Part shown: piece by piece, positions 1 to 7,615 of the stretch
Numbering within the stretch: position 1 is the stretch's first letter
Layout of the letters: each line of letters begins with the position of its first letter
From: Bdellovibrio bacteriovorus
Lineage (GTDB): Bacteria; Bdellovibrionota; Bdellovibrionia; Bdellovibrionales; Bdellovibrionaceae
Assembly: GCF_001592755.1 (NCBI RefSeq)
Contig: NZ_LUKF01000012.1
Coordinates: 193,555-257,554, forward strand
Direction: 5' to 3'
DNA length: 64,000 nt
Translations under genes and position numbers: made by a program
Notes under the pieces: generated by a model
Told to the model about the DNA's origin: nothing
Database searches by the model: none
The model's input: only the letters and a program-made list of their open reading frames with translations

Positions 1-53
1 ATCTCTGATCAGCTTCGCTTACGCATTTATCAATGCTCATACTTTCATAAATT

Positions 54-85
54 AAAAAGGGCCCTGGTGGGCCCTTTTGTTTTTG
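54..85. terminator. Bidirectional rho-independent terminator
   Basis: The arms GGGCCC and GGGCCC flank a TGGT loop, with A-rich sequence on the left and T-rich sequence on the right. It therefore reads as a hairpin plus U-tract on both strands. On the minus strand it lies just past the stop of the first gene; on the plus strand it would end a gene lying left of the window. Confidence 0.8.
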
Positions 86-91
86 CAGAAT

Positions 92-847
92 CTAGAAGTA
101 AATCTTCAAACCTGACCTAATCCCTTGACGATCGGTGACTGTGTCATCCGTCGCCGCAGGGATCTTTGTTTTCTGGTTCTCCTTATACCAGGCACCGAAT
201 ATGCGCACGGCTTTAAAGTCTATAAAAAGCCCGGCCTCGGTGTAACTTCCTTCCACATCTCCTAATTCATCCGTGGAAGTGGGAAGGAAATAACGATATT
301 TCCCATCTAATCCGAAGTACTTGGTTAAATAAACTTGAAGGGACGCTTGACCAAACTGCTGTGAAAGTCGCGCATCGCTGCTTTCACGCGTTCGTTGACC
401 ATAGTGAATGGTGAATGACGTATTTTGAATCGAGTTTCCTAAAAGACGAATGTTCAGCATTCCGGCTAGATCGTTGAAACTCTCTTCGGTGTTGTTTTCG
501 TATTCGGCGGTGAGCCCTACGAATTGCGCGTAGGCCGAAGCTTCTCCGGCGAAGCTTGTGTACGAGTTTTCCACGCCCGAATCTTGAACTTCGGTTTTGA
601 ACGAGTTGTAGGAGCCTCCGATCATGAACTCAAAAGGTGAGGGAGAGTTCATGGATAGCCACATATCCATCATGCGATTGCGATTCTTCATTTCCAGCCA
701 CTCCGTCAGGGACCAGCGGCTTTTTTCGCGATTGGCAGCCCGTTGAGTGAAGTCGATACCACTTCCCCAGCGAGATCTGGATTGTGCCTCGGAGATGCCT
801 GAAAAGGCCATAATGCAGAGTAGAAGCAGAGATGAAAATCTAGACAT
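92..847 (-). CDS. Secreted protein, probably an outer-membrane beta-barrel; function unknown
   Basis: 251 residues. The N-terminus is a signal peptide (basic start, LLLLCIMAF core, cleavage near SEA-Q). The mature part alternates polar and hydrophobic residues with many aromatics, and the last residues are GLKIYF; a C-terminal aromatic is typical of proteins inserted by the BAM complex. A barrel is therefore likely, but I recognise no named family. The ATG at 847 follows a GGGGG Shine-Dalgarno site. The gene is divergent from lgt and shares an 83-bp promoter region with it. Confidence 0.7.
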   Translation of the reverse strand: MSRFSSLLLLCIMAFSGISEAQSRSRWGSGIDFTQRAANREKSRWSLTEWLEMKNRNRMMDMWLSMNSPSPFEFMIGGSYNSFKTEVQDSGVENSYTSFAGEASAYAQFVGLTAEYENNTEESFNDLAGMLNIRLLGNSIQNTSFTIHYGQRTRESSDARLSQQFGQASLQVYLTKYFGLDGKYRYFLPTSTDELGDVEGSYTEAGLFIDFKAVRIFGAWYKENQKTKIPAATDDTVTDRQGIRSGLKIYF

Positions 848-930
848 ACCCCCATTTTCCCGCTTTTATAGGGCTACGTCTAAATATTCCCACGTTGATA
901 CAGTTTTAACGTCTCAGAAAAGGATACGTT

Positions 931-1989
931 GTGGTTCATGATTTCGACCCGTTCGCACTAAGAATTTCCGGAGATTTTGGCATTCGTTGGTACGGACTTT
1001 CTTACATGATGGGATTCATTTGTGCTTACTTGCTGATTCGTTGGTTGGCGCAAAGACAGCGTTCAGGCTTGGCTCCGAACATGGTGGGCGATTTTATCAC
1101 GTACGCCGCGATCGGAACTTTGGTGGGCGGTCGTTTGGGTTATGTGTTTTTCTATGGCATTGATCTTCTTTGGAAGTTCAAACCGGAATTCCCATTCTGG
1201 GGAGTTCTAGCCGTGAACGAAGGCGGGATGGCGAGCCACGGTGGTATCATCGGTATCGTGATCGCGTGTATGTTGTATGCCAGAAAGTATGGCGTAAACA
1301 CTCTTTATCTTTTTGACCTTGTCGCGGTGACGGGTCCTTTGGGTGTGTTCTTCGGGCGCATCGCAAATTTCATCAACGGAGAGTTGGTGGGACGGGAGTG
1401 TGATCCTTCTTATCCATTTGCTGTGAAATTTCCTCAAGATATTTACACATGGCCAAATCAAAACTTCGCGAAGTTGGGCGATTTGACTCCGGTGATGGAA
1501 AAAGTCGGTGTGGCTCGTGAGCAATGGTTAGAACTTGTTGATAAATATCGTTTCGATGGTTCAGCTCGTGAACAAGTTTATTCTTTGATGACGAAAGCCA
1601 TCGATGCGATTCAAAACGGCAACGAAGCCGCAAAAGAGGCGATTGCGCCTTTGTTGACACCTCGTTATCCGTCGCAGTTGTTTGCGGCTTTTGGCGAAGG
1701 CTTGTTGTTATTCCTTTTGCTTTTCTTCCTTTGGAGAAGACCTCGCAAACCAGGCTTCATCGCGGCGTGCTTCATCATCTTCTATGCGATCGTTCGTATT
1801 GCTGATGAACAGTTCCGTATGCCCGATGCGCACATCGGCTTCCAATGGATGGGCCTGACTCGCGGTCAGCTTCTAAGTATTGGTATGTTGATCTTAGGAT
1901 TTGTCATGATGTTCGTATGGACTCGCGCAAGTTCATTGCAGATTCCAGGTTGGGGACGCGGGCAATCGATCAAGTTGAATCGTAAGTAG
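931..1989 (+). CDS. lgt: Prolipoprotein diacylglyceryl transferase
   Basis: Lgt moves diacylglyceryl from phosphatidylglycerol to the lipobox cysteine of prolipoproteins in the inner membrane; this window encodes several such clients. The Lgt signature GRIANFINGELVG is at residues 142-154, with the conserved His in ASHGG at about 103. Several membrane segments flank these motifs. At 352 residues it is longer than the roughly 260-300 usual in the family. The extra length is a mostly hydrophilic stretch of about 70 residues between the signature and the RYPSQL motif (roughly 168-243). The start is GTG, supported by an AAGGA site about 7 bases upstream. A terminator follows directly. Confidence 0.96.
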   Translation: MVHDFDPFALRISGDFGIRWYGLSYMMGFICAYLLIRWLAQRQRSGLAPNMVGDFITYAAIGTLVGGRLGYVFFYGIDLLWKFKPEFPFWGVLAVNEGGMASHGGIIGIVIACMLYARKYGVNTLYLFDLVAVTGPLGVFFGRIANFINGELVGRECDPSYPFAVKFPQDIYTWPNQNFAKLGDLTPVMEKVGVAREQWLELVDKYRFDGSAREQVYSLMTKAIDAIQNGNEAAKEAIAPLLTPRYPSQLFAAFGEGLLLFLLLFFLWRRPRKPGFIAACFIIFYAIVRIADEQFRMPDAHIGFQWMGLTRGQLLSIGMLILGFVMMFVWTRASSLQIPGWGRGQSIKLNRK

Positions 1990-2018
1990 GATTTTTTTGA
2001 AAGATAAATTCTGAATAT

Positions 2019-2050
2019 AAAAGCCGCTGTAAAAAGCGGCTTTTTGTTTT
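2019..2050 (+). terminator. Terminator of lgt
   Basis: AAGCCGCT and AGCGGCTT arms around a short GTAAA loop, followed by TTTTTGTTTTT, 30 bases after the lgt stop. Confidence 0.88.
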
Positions 2051-2193
2051 TGAGTTATCGTATCATCGCGTCTTGCAGGGACAAATTCACTTCCTCGGTG
2101 GAAGTAAATCTGGTGGTCGGCGTTCGATGATCTCCTAGGGGTACCGGCTTACGAACCACATATTCTTGTCTTGAATTCTACATTAGCAGTTTC

Positions 2194-2210
2194 ACTGCCA
2201 TCGTGGCAGT
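2194..2210. repeat. 17-bp palindrome, copy 1
   Basis: ACTGCCA-TCG-TGGCAGT is a perfect inverted repeat with a 3-base centre, followed by AAG. It matches the pattern ACYGCYA-N3-TGGCRGTAAG shared with the copies at 2248 and 2429. Confidence 0.7.
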
Positions 2211-2247
2211 AAGCAGCCGTGTCATGTTTCAGCGGTGGGCGCATTCT

Positions 2248-2264
2248 ACCGCTACGGTGGCGGT
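2248..2264. repeat. 17-bp palindrome, copy 2
   Basis: ACCGCTA-CGG-TGGCGGT, one mismatch from a perfect inverted repeat and again followed by AAG. Its centre lies 54 bp from that of copy 1. Confidence 0.65.
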
Positions 2265-2428
2265 AAGCGTGTGCGTTATGAGTTCTGAATGAAAAGCAAC
2301 ATAGATGAGCTTGCTAATAGTATTGACGTAATTATCAACGAACTAACGAATGATGAATGAACTTCAATATTAGCTAGATGCTCAAGCGAGAAAGGCCGAA
2401 AGAAATTTGTCCTTCAGACTAGAATCTT

Positions 2429-2445
2429 ACCGCCATTATGGCAGT
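2429..2445. repeat. 17-bp palindrome, copy 3
   Basis: ACCGCCA-TTA-TGGCAGT with a C/A mismatch that would be a G-U pair in RNA. The match extends to CTT on the left and AAG on the right, giving a longer stem than the other two copies. Its centre lies 181 bp from that of copy 2. Confidence 0.7.
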
Positions 2446-2466
2446 AAGAATTTCTGTTGGAGGAAC

Positions 2467-2500
2467 ATAAAAAAACTCCCCAAGGAATCCCTGGGGAGTT
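2467..2500 (-). terminator. Terminator of the papain-like protease gene
   Basis: Read on the minus strand, ACTCCCCAGGG and CCTTGGGGAGT flank an ATT loop and are followed by seven T. It lies just past the protease stop at 2507. Confidence 0.88.
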
Positions 2501-2506
2501 CTGTTG

Positions 2507-4375
2507 TTATCGCCACAAAGCAACGATGGTGCCTGATTTTGCGGATTGATTTCCTGCGGTGTCGACGGCTGTGAACTGATAGTTGTAGTACACATTCTTT
2601 TTGATGTTGCTGTCGCCGTAGCTCAGTGAAGTCGTTTCAGCGATTTTCACTCCGTTACGATAGATGAAGTATTTTGCTACCTTCACGTTGTCTGTCGAAG
2701 CAGCCCAACCCAAGTTGAATCTTGCGGTTCTGTTGCGGTTGAAAGTCGTCAGTGACAGTGTCAATCCCGTCGGAACCGATGGCGCAATCGTATCAACTAC
2801 CGGTGTGGGAGTCGGCGTGGGAGTTGGTGTTGGAGTCGGAGTCGGAGTCGGGGCTGGAGCTGTGCCTGCAACCAAAGTATTTGTTGTCGCATCCACCGTC
2901 ATCGGCACATTGCCTGCCGACAACAAAGTATTTCCGACACTTGGATTTACGATATTAAATGCCGACGTCGTCAATGCACTTCCTGCCGTAGAATCTTTCA
3001 TCGTCAGATAAAACTTCTGCGTATTGATGTCGGATGCCGCCAAAGAAGAAATATCAAAGTAGAAGCTTCCCAGTTTTTCCGTCGTTGTTCCGTCAAACGC
3101 ATAGTTGCCACCGCGATTCGCGAATGCAAATGGAGACCACGTTGCCGAAGGACTGCTCGATGTATTAGCCGAAGATCCGAACTGCAAAGACATCTGCGCG
3201 CGCATTGCGTGTGACATCTTAACTTCCGCTAACAATCTAGGTGTGTAGGTCGTGTACGTTGAATAAAATACGATACCACTTTGCGTAAGCTGAATTCTTC
3301 CTGCGGGAGCAAAGTTAGGAACCGTCGAAGTAGCGCGGAAGGCGTCGTAAGAAGCCCACGCATAACCTTGGTTCTTCCATGAAGCACCGAAAGAGTTCGC
3401 GATCTTAAATGCACCGACTTCAGAAGCTTCAACCGCGCCGTTGCCATTGATGTCCGTCCAAATCATATCATCGTAGCCCACGATCACCATCGCGTGACCC
3501 GAAACTGTTCCGTTGATGTGTGTGGCAATAGCTTGGCCTACAAACGGATTGGAAGCCGCTTGGGGGTTGGCTTGCACCGTACGATAAACCCAACTGTTGA
3601 TATAAGTACCGAACGACACAACGTGACCGTTGGCTAAGATTTGTTTTACGTTCGCCATGTCCGCATCAGTGTTGATACGAGAATAGCTGAAAGCCTTCAT
3701 GCGAGAATTGATCGCGCGCTTCCAATGCTCTGAATTCATATCCCAAGAACGATAGTCGCTATCGTAAGGGAAATCGGCCAACGTCGCCGCTCCGTGCTTT
3801 TCCATCACGGCGAAAGCATCAGACAAGGAAGAACCATTGTCGACACCGCCGTTGATCATATTGTAAGTCCATTTCGGAGAATAAATGCGAGTGGCTGAAG
3901 TTTTGTTATTACAACCCAATGTCAAACAGACTTCGTGACTCATCAGATAGTAAGTCGTAGCAAAAGCTACGCAAGAGCCCAAGGCCCCTTGGCTGACAAT
4001 AGGCGGGAACGACGGCAATGCGGAGTTATCAACTTGCGCCGGAGCTGCGCCCAGAGTAGCAGTGGCAGCGGTCTCTGCAGACTGAGAAGAGGACGCCTTA
4101 AGAGTGTCTTCGATTTCCACTTCCGGCTGTGTCGTATCGACTTGCACCGGAGCTTGTCCACGACGAGTTCTTTCTTTATTAATACGCTCTAAGCCCATTC
4201 GATTGGGGCGAACTTTTTTAATTTTATGGCGTTTGAGTTTTTGATGCTCTTCTTGAGTCATCTCTTTAAGGCCGGGCTTGAAGCCGGAATTGTTAGCTAG
4301 AACGGTGGACGGAGAAACGTGCAGACTTAAAGTCAGCGCAATCATTCCGCCGACAGGTTTCAAAAAGTTTTTCAT
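2507..4375 (-). CDS. Secreted papain-family (C1) cysteine protease with C-terminal FN3 domain
   Basis: 622 residues with an N-terminal signal peptide (cleavage near VLA-N). A basic, Ala/Thr-rich pro-like region precedes a C1 peptidase core. The catalytic Cys is in QGALGSCVAFA (C135), the His in SGHAMVIVGYDD (H294) and the Asn in IANSFGASW (N327). Between His and Asn is DINGNGAVEASE (308-319), which fits a calcium-binding EF-hand loop. A proline-threonine repeat linker of about 20 residues leads to a fibronectin type III domain of about 95 residues at the C-terminus. This suits an exported protease that binds a surface or prey polymer; the substrate is unknown. The start has a GGAG site. The gene is monocistronic. 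Confidence 0.9.
   Translation of the reverse strand: MKNFLKPVGGMIALTLSLHVSPSTVLANNSGFKPGLKEMTQEEHQKLKRHKIKKVRPNRMGLERINKERTRRGQAPVQVDTTQPEVEIEDTLKASSSQSAETAATATLGAAPAQVDNSALPSFPPIVSQGALGSCVAFATTYYLMSHEVCLTLGCNNKTSATRIYSPKWTYNMINGGVDNGSSLSDAFAVMEKHGAATLADFPYDSDYRSWDMNSEHWKRAINSRMKAFSYSRINTDADMANVKQILANGHVVSFGTYINSWVYRTVQANPQAASNPFVGQAIATHINGTVSGHAMVIVGYDDMIWTDINGNGAVEASEVGAFKIANSFGASWKNQGYAWASYDAFRATSTVPNFAPAGRIQLTQSGIVFYSTYTTYTPRLLAEVKMSHAMRAQMSLQFGSSANTSSSPSATWSPFAFANRGGNYAFDGTTTEKLGSFYFDISSLAASDINTQKFYLTMKDSTAGSALTTSAFNIVNPSVGNTLLSAGNVPMTVDATTNTLVAGTAPAPTPTPTPTPTPTPTPTPVVDTIAPSVPTGLTLSLTTFNRNRTARFNLGWAASTDNVKVAKYFIYRNGVKIAETTSLSYGDSNIKKNVYYNYQFTAVDTAGNQSAKSGTIVALWR
2808..2853. repeat. Short tandem repeat encoding the Pro-Thr linker
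   Basis: Imperfect 6-base units of the type GGAGTC/GGAGTT inside the protease gene, encoding alternating Pro-Thr. Repeats of this kind can change length by slippage without breaking the frame, so linker length may vary between strains. Confidence 0.75.
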
Positions 4376-4540
4376 TTCTTTTTCTCCAGAGGTTTTAGTT
4401 CCGCATCTGCCGGTAAGTCCTGCAGTGCGACTTCGTCACAATGTTAAGTAGCAAAGCTCTAAAATCCCTAAAGAAATGATCAGCAGAAATGCGAATGCGA
4501 GGTTATAAACTCGAGATTTGTCGATAATATTGGCGAGAAA

Positions 4541-4578
4541 TAAAAAAGAAAACGGCGATAGGAAAACCCATCGCCGTT
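4541..4578 (-). terminator. Terminator of hisS
   Basis: On the minus strand, AAACGGCGATGGG pairs with CCTATCGCCGTTT and is followed by TCTTTTTTATTT, about 40 bases past the hisS stop. Confidence 0.87.
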
Positions 4579-4616
4579 TGAATATAAGTCTTTAGTCGAA
4601 GTCTTTTACAGGACCT

Positions 4617-5864
4617 CTATTTGAAATCGAAAGTGGAAAGTTCCGCGCGGGAAATTTCTTTTTGTTCTCCCGTGCCGAAGTTTTTCACGGTGACTGTTTT
4701 GTTAGTCACTTCGTTGCCACCCAAAATCAAAGCATAGTGGGCTCCGATCTTATTGGCTTTTTGCATTTTCTTCTGCATTTTTCCCGAAAGAAAGTTTTCC
4801 GTCTTAAAGCCGCGCGAACGAATTTCATGCGCCACTTTGACGCTTTCTTCTTCACCTGGGTCGTCAGCTCCAACAACCGCGATGACAATTTCTTTTTTTA
4901 CTGCCAATTCTTTCGGAGTCAGATCAGCCAAGCGATCAATGCCTGCGGCCCAGCCTACGCCCGGTGTTTTCGGTCCGCCCATAGTTTCAATCAAACCATC
5001 ATAACGTCCGCCGGCTAAGACCGTGCCTTGGGCGCCTAGCTTCGTCGTGGTGAATTCAAAAACAGTGTGACAGTAGTAATCAAGGCCGCGCACTAAGTGA
5101 GAATTCACATTGTATGGGATTCCCAATTTCTCGATGCCTGCCAAAACTTTTTTAAAGAAAGTTTGCGACGTTTCGTTCAAGTACTGCTCAAGCTTTGGTG
5201 CGTTGGCATTTAGTTTTTTATCGCCTTCGTCTTTAGAATCTAAAATACGCAAAGGATTTTTTTCTAGGCGCATTTTGCTGTCTGCGGAAAGCTGATCTTG
5301 GTGCTGAGTGAAATATTTCACCAAAGCGTCGCGATAAGCCGCACGGCTTTCGCTGTCACCCAAGGTGTTGATTTCTAAAGTACACTCCGCAGAAATGCCG
5401 ATCTTCTTTAAAATATCCCACGCCATCGCGATGCATTCCACGTCTGCTAGAGGGCTGTCATAACCTAAACACTCTGCGCCCAATTGGTAAAATTGGCGAT
5501 AACGTCCTTTTTGTGGTCGCTCATATCGGAACATGGGGCCAGAGTAATAAAACTTCAAAGGAAGGTTTTGCATCATGCCCTCAGAGATGAAAGCGCGCGC
5601 AACGCCGGCAGTCCCCTCAGGTCTTAATGTGAGACTTTCTCCTCCGCGATCTGTAAAGTCGTAAGTCTCTTTATTCACAACATCAGAAGTTTCACCGAGC
5701 GTGCGATGAAAAACGTCAGAAAATTCGAAAATAGGGGTTTCGATTTCTCCGTAACCGTACAAAAGAGCCTTTTCATAGGCTGATTCTTCGACAAAACGGA
5801 AAAGAAGACTGTCCTCGGGAAGCAGATCGCGGGTGCCACGAACTCTCTGAATTTTGTTGCTCAT
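4617..5864 (-). CDS. hisS: Histidyl-tRNA synthetase
   Basis: Charges tRNA-His in the cytoplasm. 415 residues, the usual length for bacterial HisRS. The start [12 protein letters not shown] is the typical N-terminus. Class II motif 2 is seen in [15 protein letters not shown], the histidine-binding signature in [15 protein letters not shown], and motif 3 in [11 protein letters not shown]. The C-terminal anticodon-binding domain follows (about 325-415). ATG at 5864 is preceded by GAGGA at good spacing. Single-gene unit with its own terminator. Confidence 0.97.
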   Translation of the reverse strand: MSNKIQRVRGTRDLLPEDSLLFRFVEESAYEKALLYGYGEIETPIFEFSDVFHRTLGETSDVVNKETYDFTDRGGESLTLRPEGTAGVARAFISEGMMQNLPLKFYYSGPMFRYERPQKGRYRQFYQLGAECLGYDSPLADVECIAMAWDILKKIGISAECTLEINTLGDSESRAAYRDALVKYFTQHQDQLSADSKMRLEKNPLRILDSKDEGDKKLNANAPKLEQYLNETSQTFFKKVLAGIEKLGIPYNVNSHLVRGLDYYCHTVFEFTTTKLGAQGTVLAGGRYDGLIETMGGPKTPGVGWAAGIDRLADLTPKELAVKKEIVIAVVGADDPGEEESVKVAHEIRSRGFKTENFLSGKMQKKMQKANKIGAHYALILGGNEVTNKTVTVKNFGTGEQKEISRAELSTFDFK

Positions 5865-5967
5865 ATTACGTCCTCAATACTAACAGGGAAATTAGGTTAT
5901 ATCAGAGGCTCGGGCAGTGCGCAAAGCTATTGCATTTAAGTGGGTCCGCGTTTTTAATAGAAATGAC

Positions 5968-6435
5968 ATGGAATCAGCACAGAAAATGAAAAAGTGGGTT
6001 ATTGCAGGAGTCGCCGTTCTGGTCGTCGTTATCGGCGCGGTGGTCTATCAATCAATGTTCAGTAGAGGTGCCGCTTTAACAGGAGTTGAAGTGGACTGGC
6101 GTCTGTTGGGCGAGATGGACTACATTACGGGGAAATCCTCTTCGGAACTCCAAGCCTTAAGTGGCAAGGGCGTGAAGATTCCAGGTTTCATGGTCCCTCT
6201 TGAAGACGACCAAAGAGACGTGGTGGAGTTTTTATTGGTGCCAAGCCCTCAGGCCTGCATCCATGTTCCACCGCCGCCACCGAATCAAATGGTTTACGTG
6301 AAAATGAAAAAAGGAACCGAAGTAGCGGTAGGCCCCATCTGGGTTTACGGCACTTTGAATCTCGTAACGAAAAAATCCATGTACGGAGATGCATCGTTTG
6401 AGCTCGTAGGTGAAGCTGTAGAGCCGTACAAATAA
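5968..6435 (+). CDS. DUF3299-type membrane-anchored periplasmic protein of the metal-uptake operon
   Basis: About 155 residues from the ATG at 5968. A GTG at 5917 and an ATG at 5986 are also possible, and no strong ribosome site decides between them. One membrane segment (IAGVAVLVVVIGAVVY) is followed by a periplasmic domain with VKIPGFMVPLE and CIHVPPPPPNQMVYV, which match the DUF3299 family as I know it. The single Cys and the His in CIHVPPPPP could bind a metal; this is inference. It is the first gene of an operon with a ZrgA-type protein and an ABC transporter, so a helper role in metal import fits. Confidence 0.75.
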   Translation: MESAQKMKKWVIAGVAVLVVVIGAVVYQSMFSRGAALTGVEVDWRLLGEMDYITGKSSSELQALSGKGVKIPGFMVPLEDDQRDVVEFLLVPSPQACIHVPPPPPNQMVYVKMKKGTEVAVGPIWVYGTLNLVTKKSMYGDASFELVGEAVEPYK

Positions 6436-6453
6436 CTTTGTGAGGAGGTCTCT

Positions 6454-6936
6454 ATGATGAAGGTTCTTCTATTATCAGCCATGGTATTTGCGGCGCGTGA
6501 ACACGGTTCCCATGTTTACGGTGCTGGAAAGGTGAGTCTGGCTTTTGACGGCAAGAGCGGAAAAATCCAGATGGAAGTTCCCGCAGAAGCCATTCTTGGT
6601 TTCGAGCATCAGGCAAAATCAAAACAAGATAAGCAAAAGAAAGACAAAGCTTTAACTAAGCTTGAAGAAAAAATCTCTGAGATGATCGTTCTGGATCCTT
6701 CTTTGAAGTGCGAAATCAAAAAAGACATCTTTGAAGTCAACCAAGAGGATTCGCATGCGGACATTGAAGCTGAATTCAATGTAACTTGCGCCGCGCCTGT
6801 CGCAGGTAGCACAATCAGCTTCAACTTCACGAAACACTTTTCTCGCTTAAAGAAAGTCCAAGTGGATGTTCTTGCCGACGGCGTGCAAAAGTCCACGCAA
6901 GTGTTGAAGAACGGAGACAGCGTTGAGCTCAAGTAA
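6454..6936 (+). CDS. ZrgA/DUF2796-family periplasmic protein
   Basis: 160 residues with a short signal peptide (LLLSAMVFAA). The mature start REHGSHVYGAGKVSLAFDG and the later ILGFEHQA are the hallmark segments of DUF2796, the family of ZrgA, a periplasmic component linked to zinc uptake in Vibrio. The His-rich loop many relatives carry is here short and Lys/Gln-rich, and only a few His remain. The AGGAGG site sits 5 bases before the first of two ATGs. The ATPase gene starts inside its 3' end, which implies co-translation. Confidence 0.8.
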   Translation: MMKVLLLSAMVFAAREHGSHVYGAGKVSLAFDGKSGKIQMEVPAEAILGFEHQAKSKQDKQKKDKALTKLEEKISEMIVLDPSLKCEIKKDIFEVNQEDSHADIEAEFNVTCAAPVAGSTISFNFTKHFSRLKKVQVDVLADGVQKSTQVLKNGDSVELK

Positions 6937-7615
6937 CATCCTGATTGAAGTACGTGATCTGCAGTACACTTACCCCGGCGCAACTCAACCCACTTTGAAA
7001 ATCCCTGAATTTTCGGTGTTGCGCGGGGAAGAGCTCTTTCTTTATGGTCCGAGTGGCACAGGTAAAACAACATTGCTTGAGATGTTTTCGGGTGTTTTGA
7101 AGCCGACTCAAGGCAGCCTTAAAATTTTAGGTTTTGATTTCGTGAAAATGAGTGACGCCGATCGCGATGCCTTTCGTGCGGAGCACATGGGATACGTGTT
7201 TCAAAACTTCAATTTGATTCCTTATCTAAGTGTACAGGAAAATATCGAATTGCCTTTGCATTTGAGTCCCGCACGCAAAGCTCGTTTGGGCAGTGTGGAT
7301 ACCGAAATGGTGATTCGTGCTCTGTGCGGAAATTTGGGTATTGGTGATCTTCTAGGTAAAAAAGTCGCAGAGTTGAGTGTCGGGCAACAACAGCGTGTGG
7401 CCGTAGCACGGGCCCTTTTAGGAAAGCCTGATCTGATTCTGGCCGACGAACCGACATCGGCATTAGATACCGATCATCGTGAAAAATTCTTAAAGCTGAT
7501 GTTTGAATTAGCAGACCTATACGGTACGACGGTTGTCTTTGTTTCTCATGATCGCAGCATGGAAAAACTTTTTAGTCGCAGCATCTCGTTAGACTCCATC
7601 AATAGGGTTGGATAA
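6923..7615 (+). CDS. ABC transporter ATP-binding protein (LolD/MacB class) of the Zrg-like operon
   Basis: 230 residues. Walker A is GPSGTGKTT (about residue 41), the ABC signature is LSVGQQQRVAVARAL, Walker B is LILADEPTSALD and the switch His is in VFVSHD. This class of small ATPase pairs with FtsX-like permeases, and one is encoded next door. The start is TTG at 6923, backed by GGAGA; it overlaps the upstream gene by 14 bases. The stop overlaps the next start by one base (TAATG). It probably powers the permease for metal uptake or release of the ZrgA protein's ligand; this is inferred from context. Confidence 0.9.
   Translation: MSSSNILIEVRDLQYTYPGATQPTLKIPEFSVLRGEELFLYGPSGTGKTTLLEMFSGVLKPTQGSLKILGFDFVKMSDADRDAFRAEHMGYVFQNFNLIPYLSVQENIELPLHLSPARKARLGSVDTEMVIRALCGNLGIGDLLGKKVAELSVGQQQRVAVARALLGKPDLILADEPTSALDTDHREKFLKLMFELADLYGTTVVFVSHDRSMEKLFSRSISLDSINRVG

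Larger units (their letters stand above)
2051..2466. other. Gene-free stretch containing three related palindromes
   Basis: About 415 bp between two terminators with no ORF I can support. It holds three palindromes listed separately. A 23-codon ORF (2289-2360) has no ribosome site. The position between the ends of convergent genes means no promoter is required here. Confidence 0.6.

Noticed and set aside
2289..2360. 23-codon ORF in the palindrome region (starts MKSNIDELAN)
   Set aside because: Acidic helical peptide is possible, but there is no ribosome site and the ORF is short enough to arise by chance.
2808..2853. CRISPR-like or mobile repeat in the protease gene
   Set aside because: Units are only six bases, contiguous and in frame, encoding a Pro-Thr linker; there are no spacers.
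2664..3011. Open plus-strand frame of 115 codons across the protease gene
   Set aside because: It is the antisense of the Pro-Thr repeat and FN3 region; the Val-Gly repeat is a by-product of the opposite strand, and there is no ribosome site.
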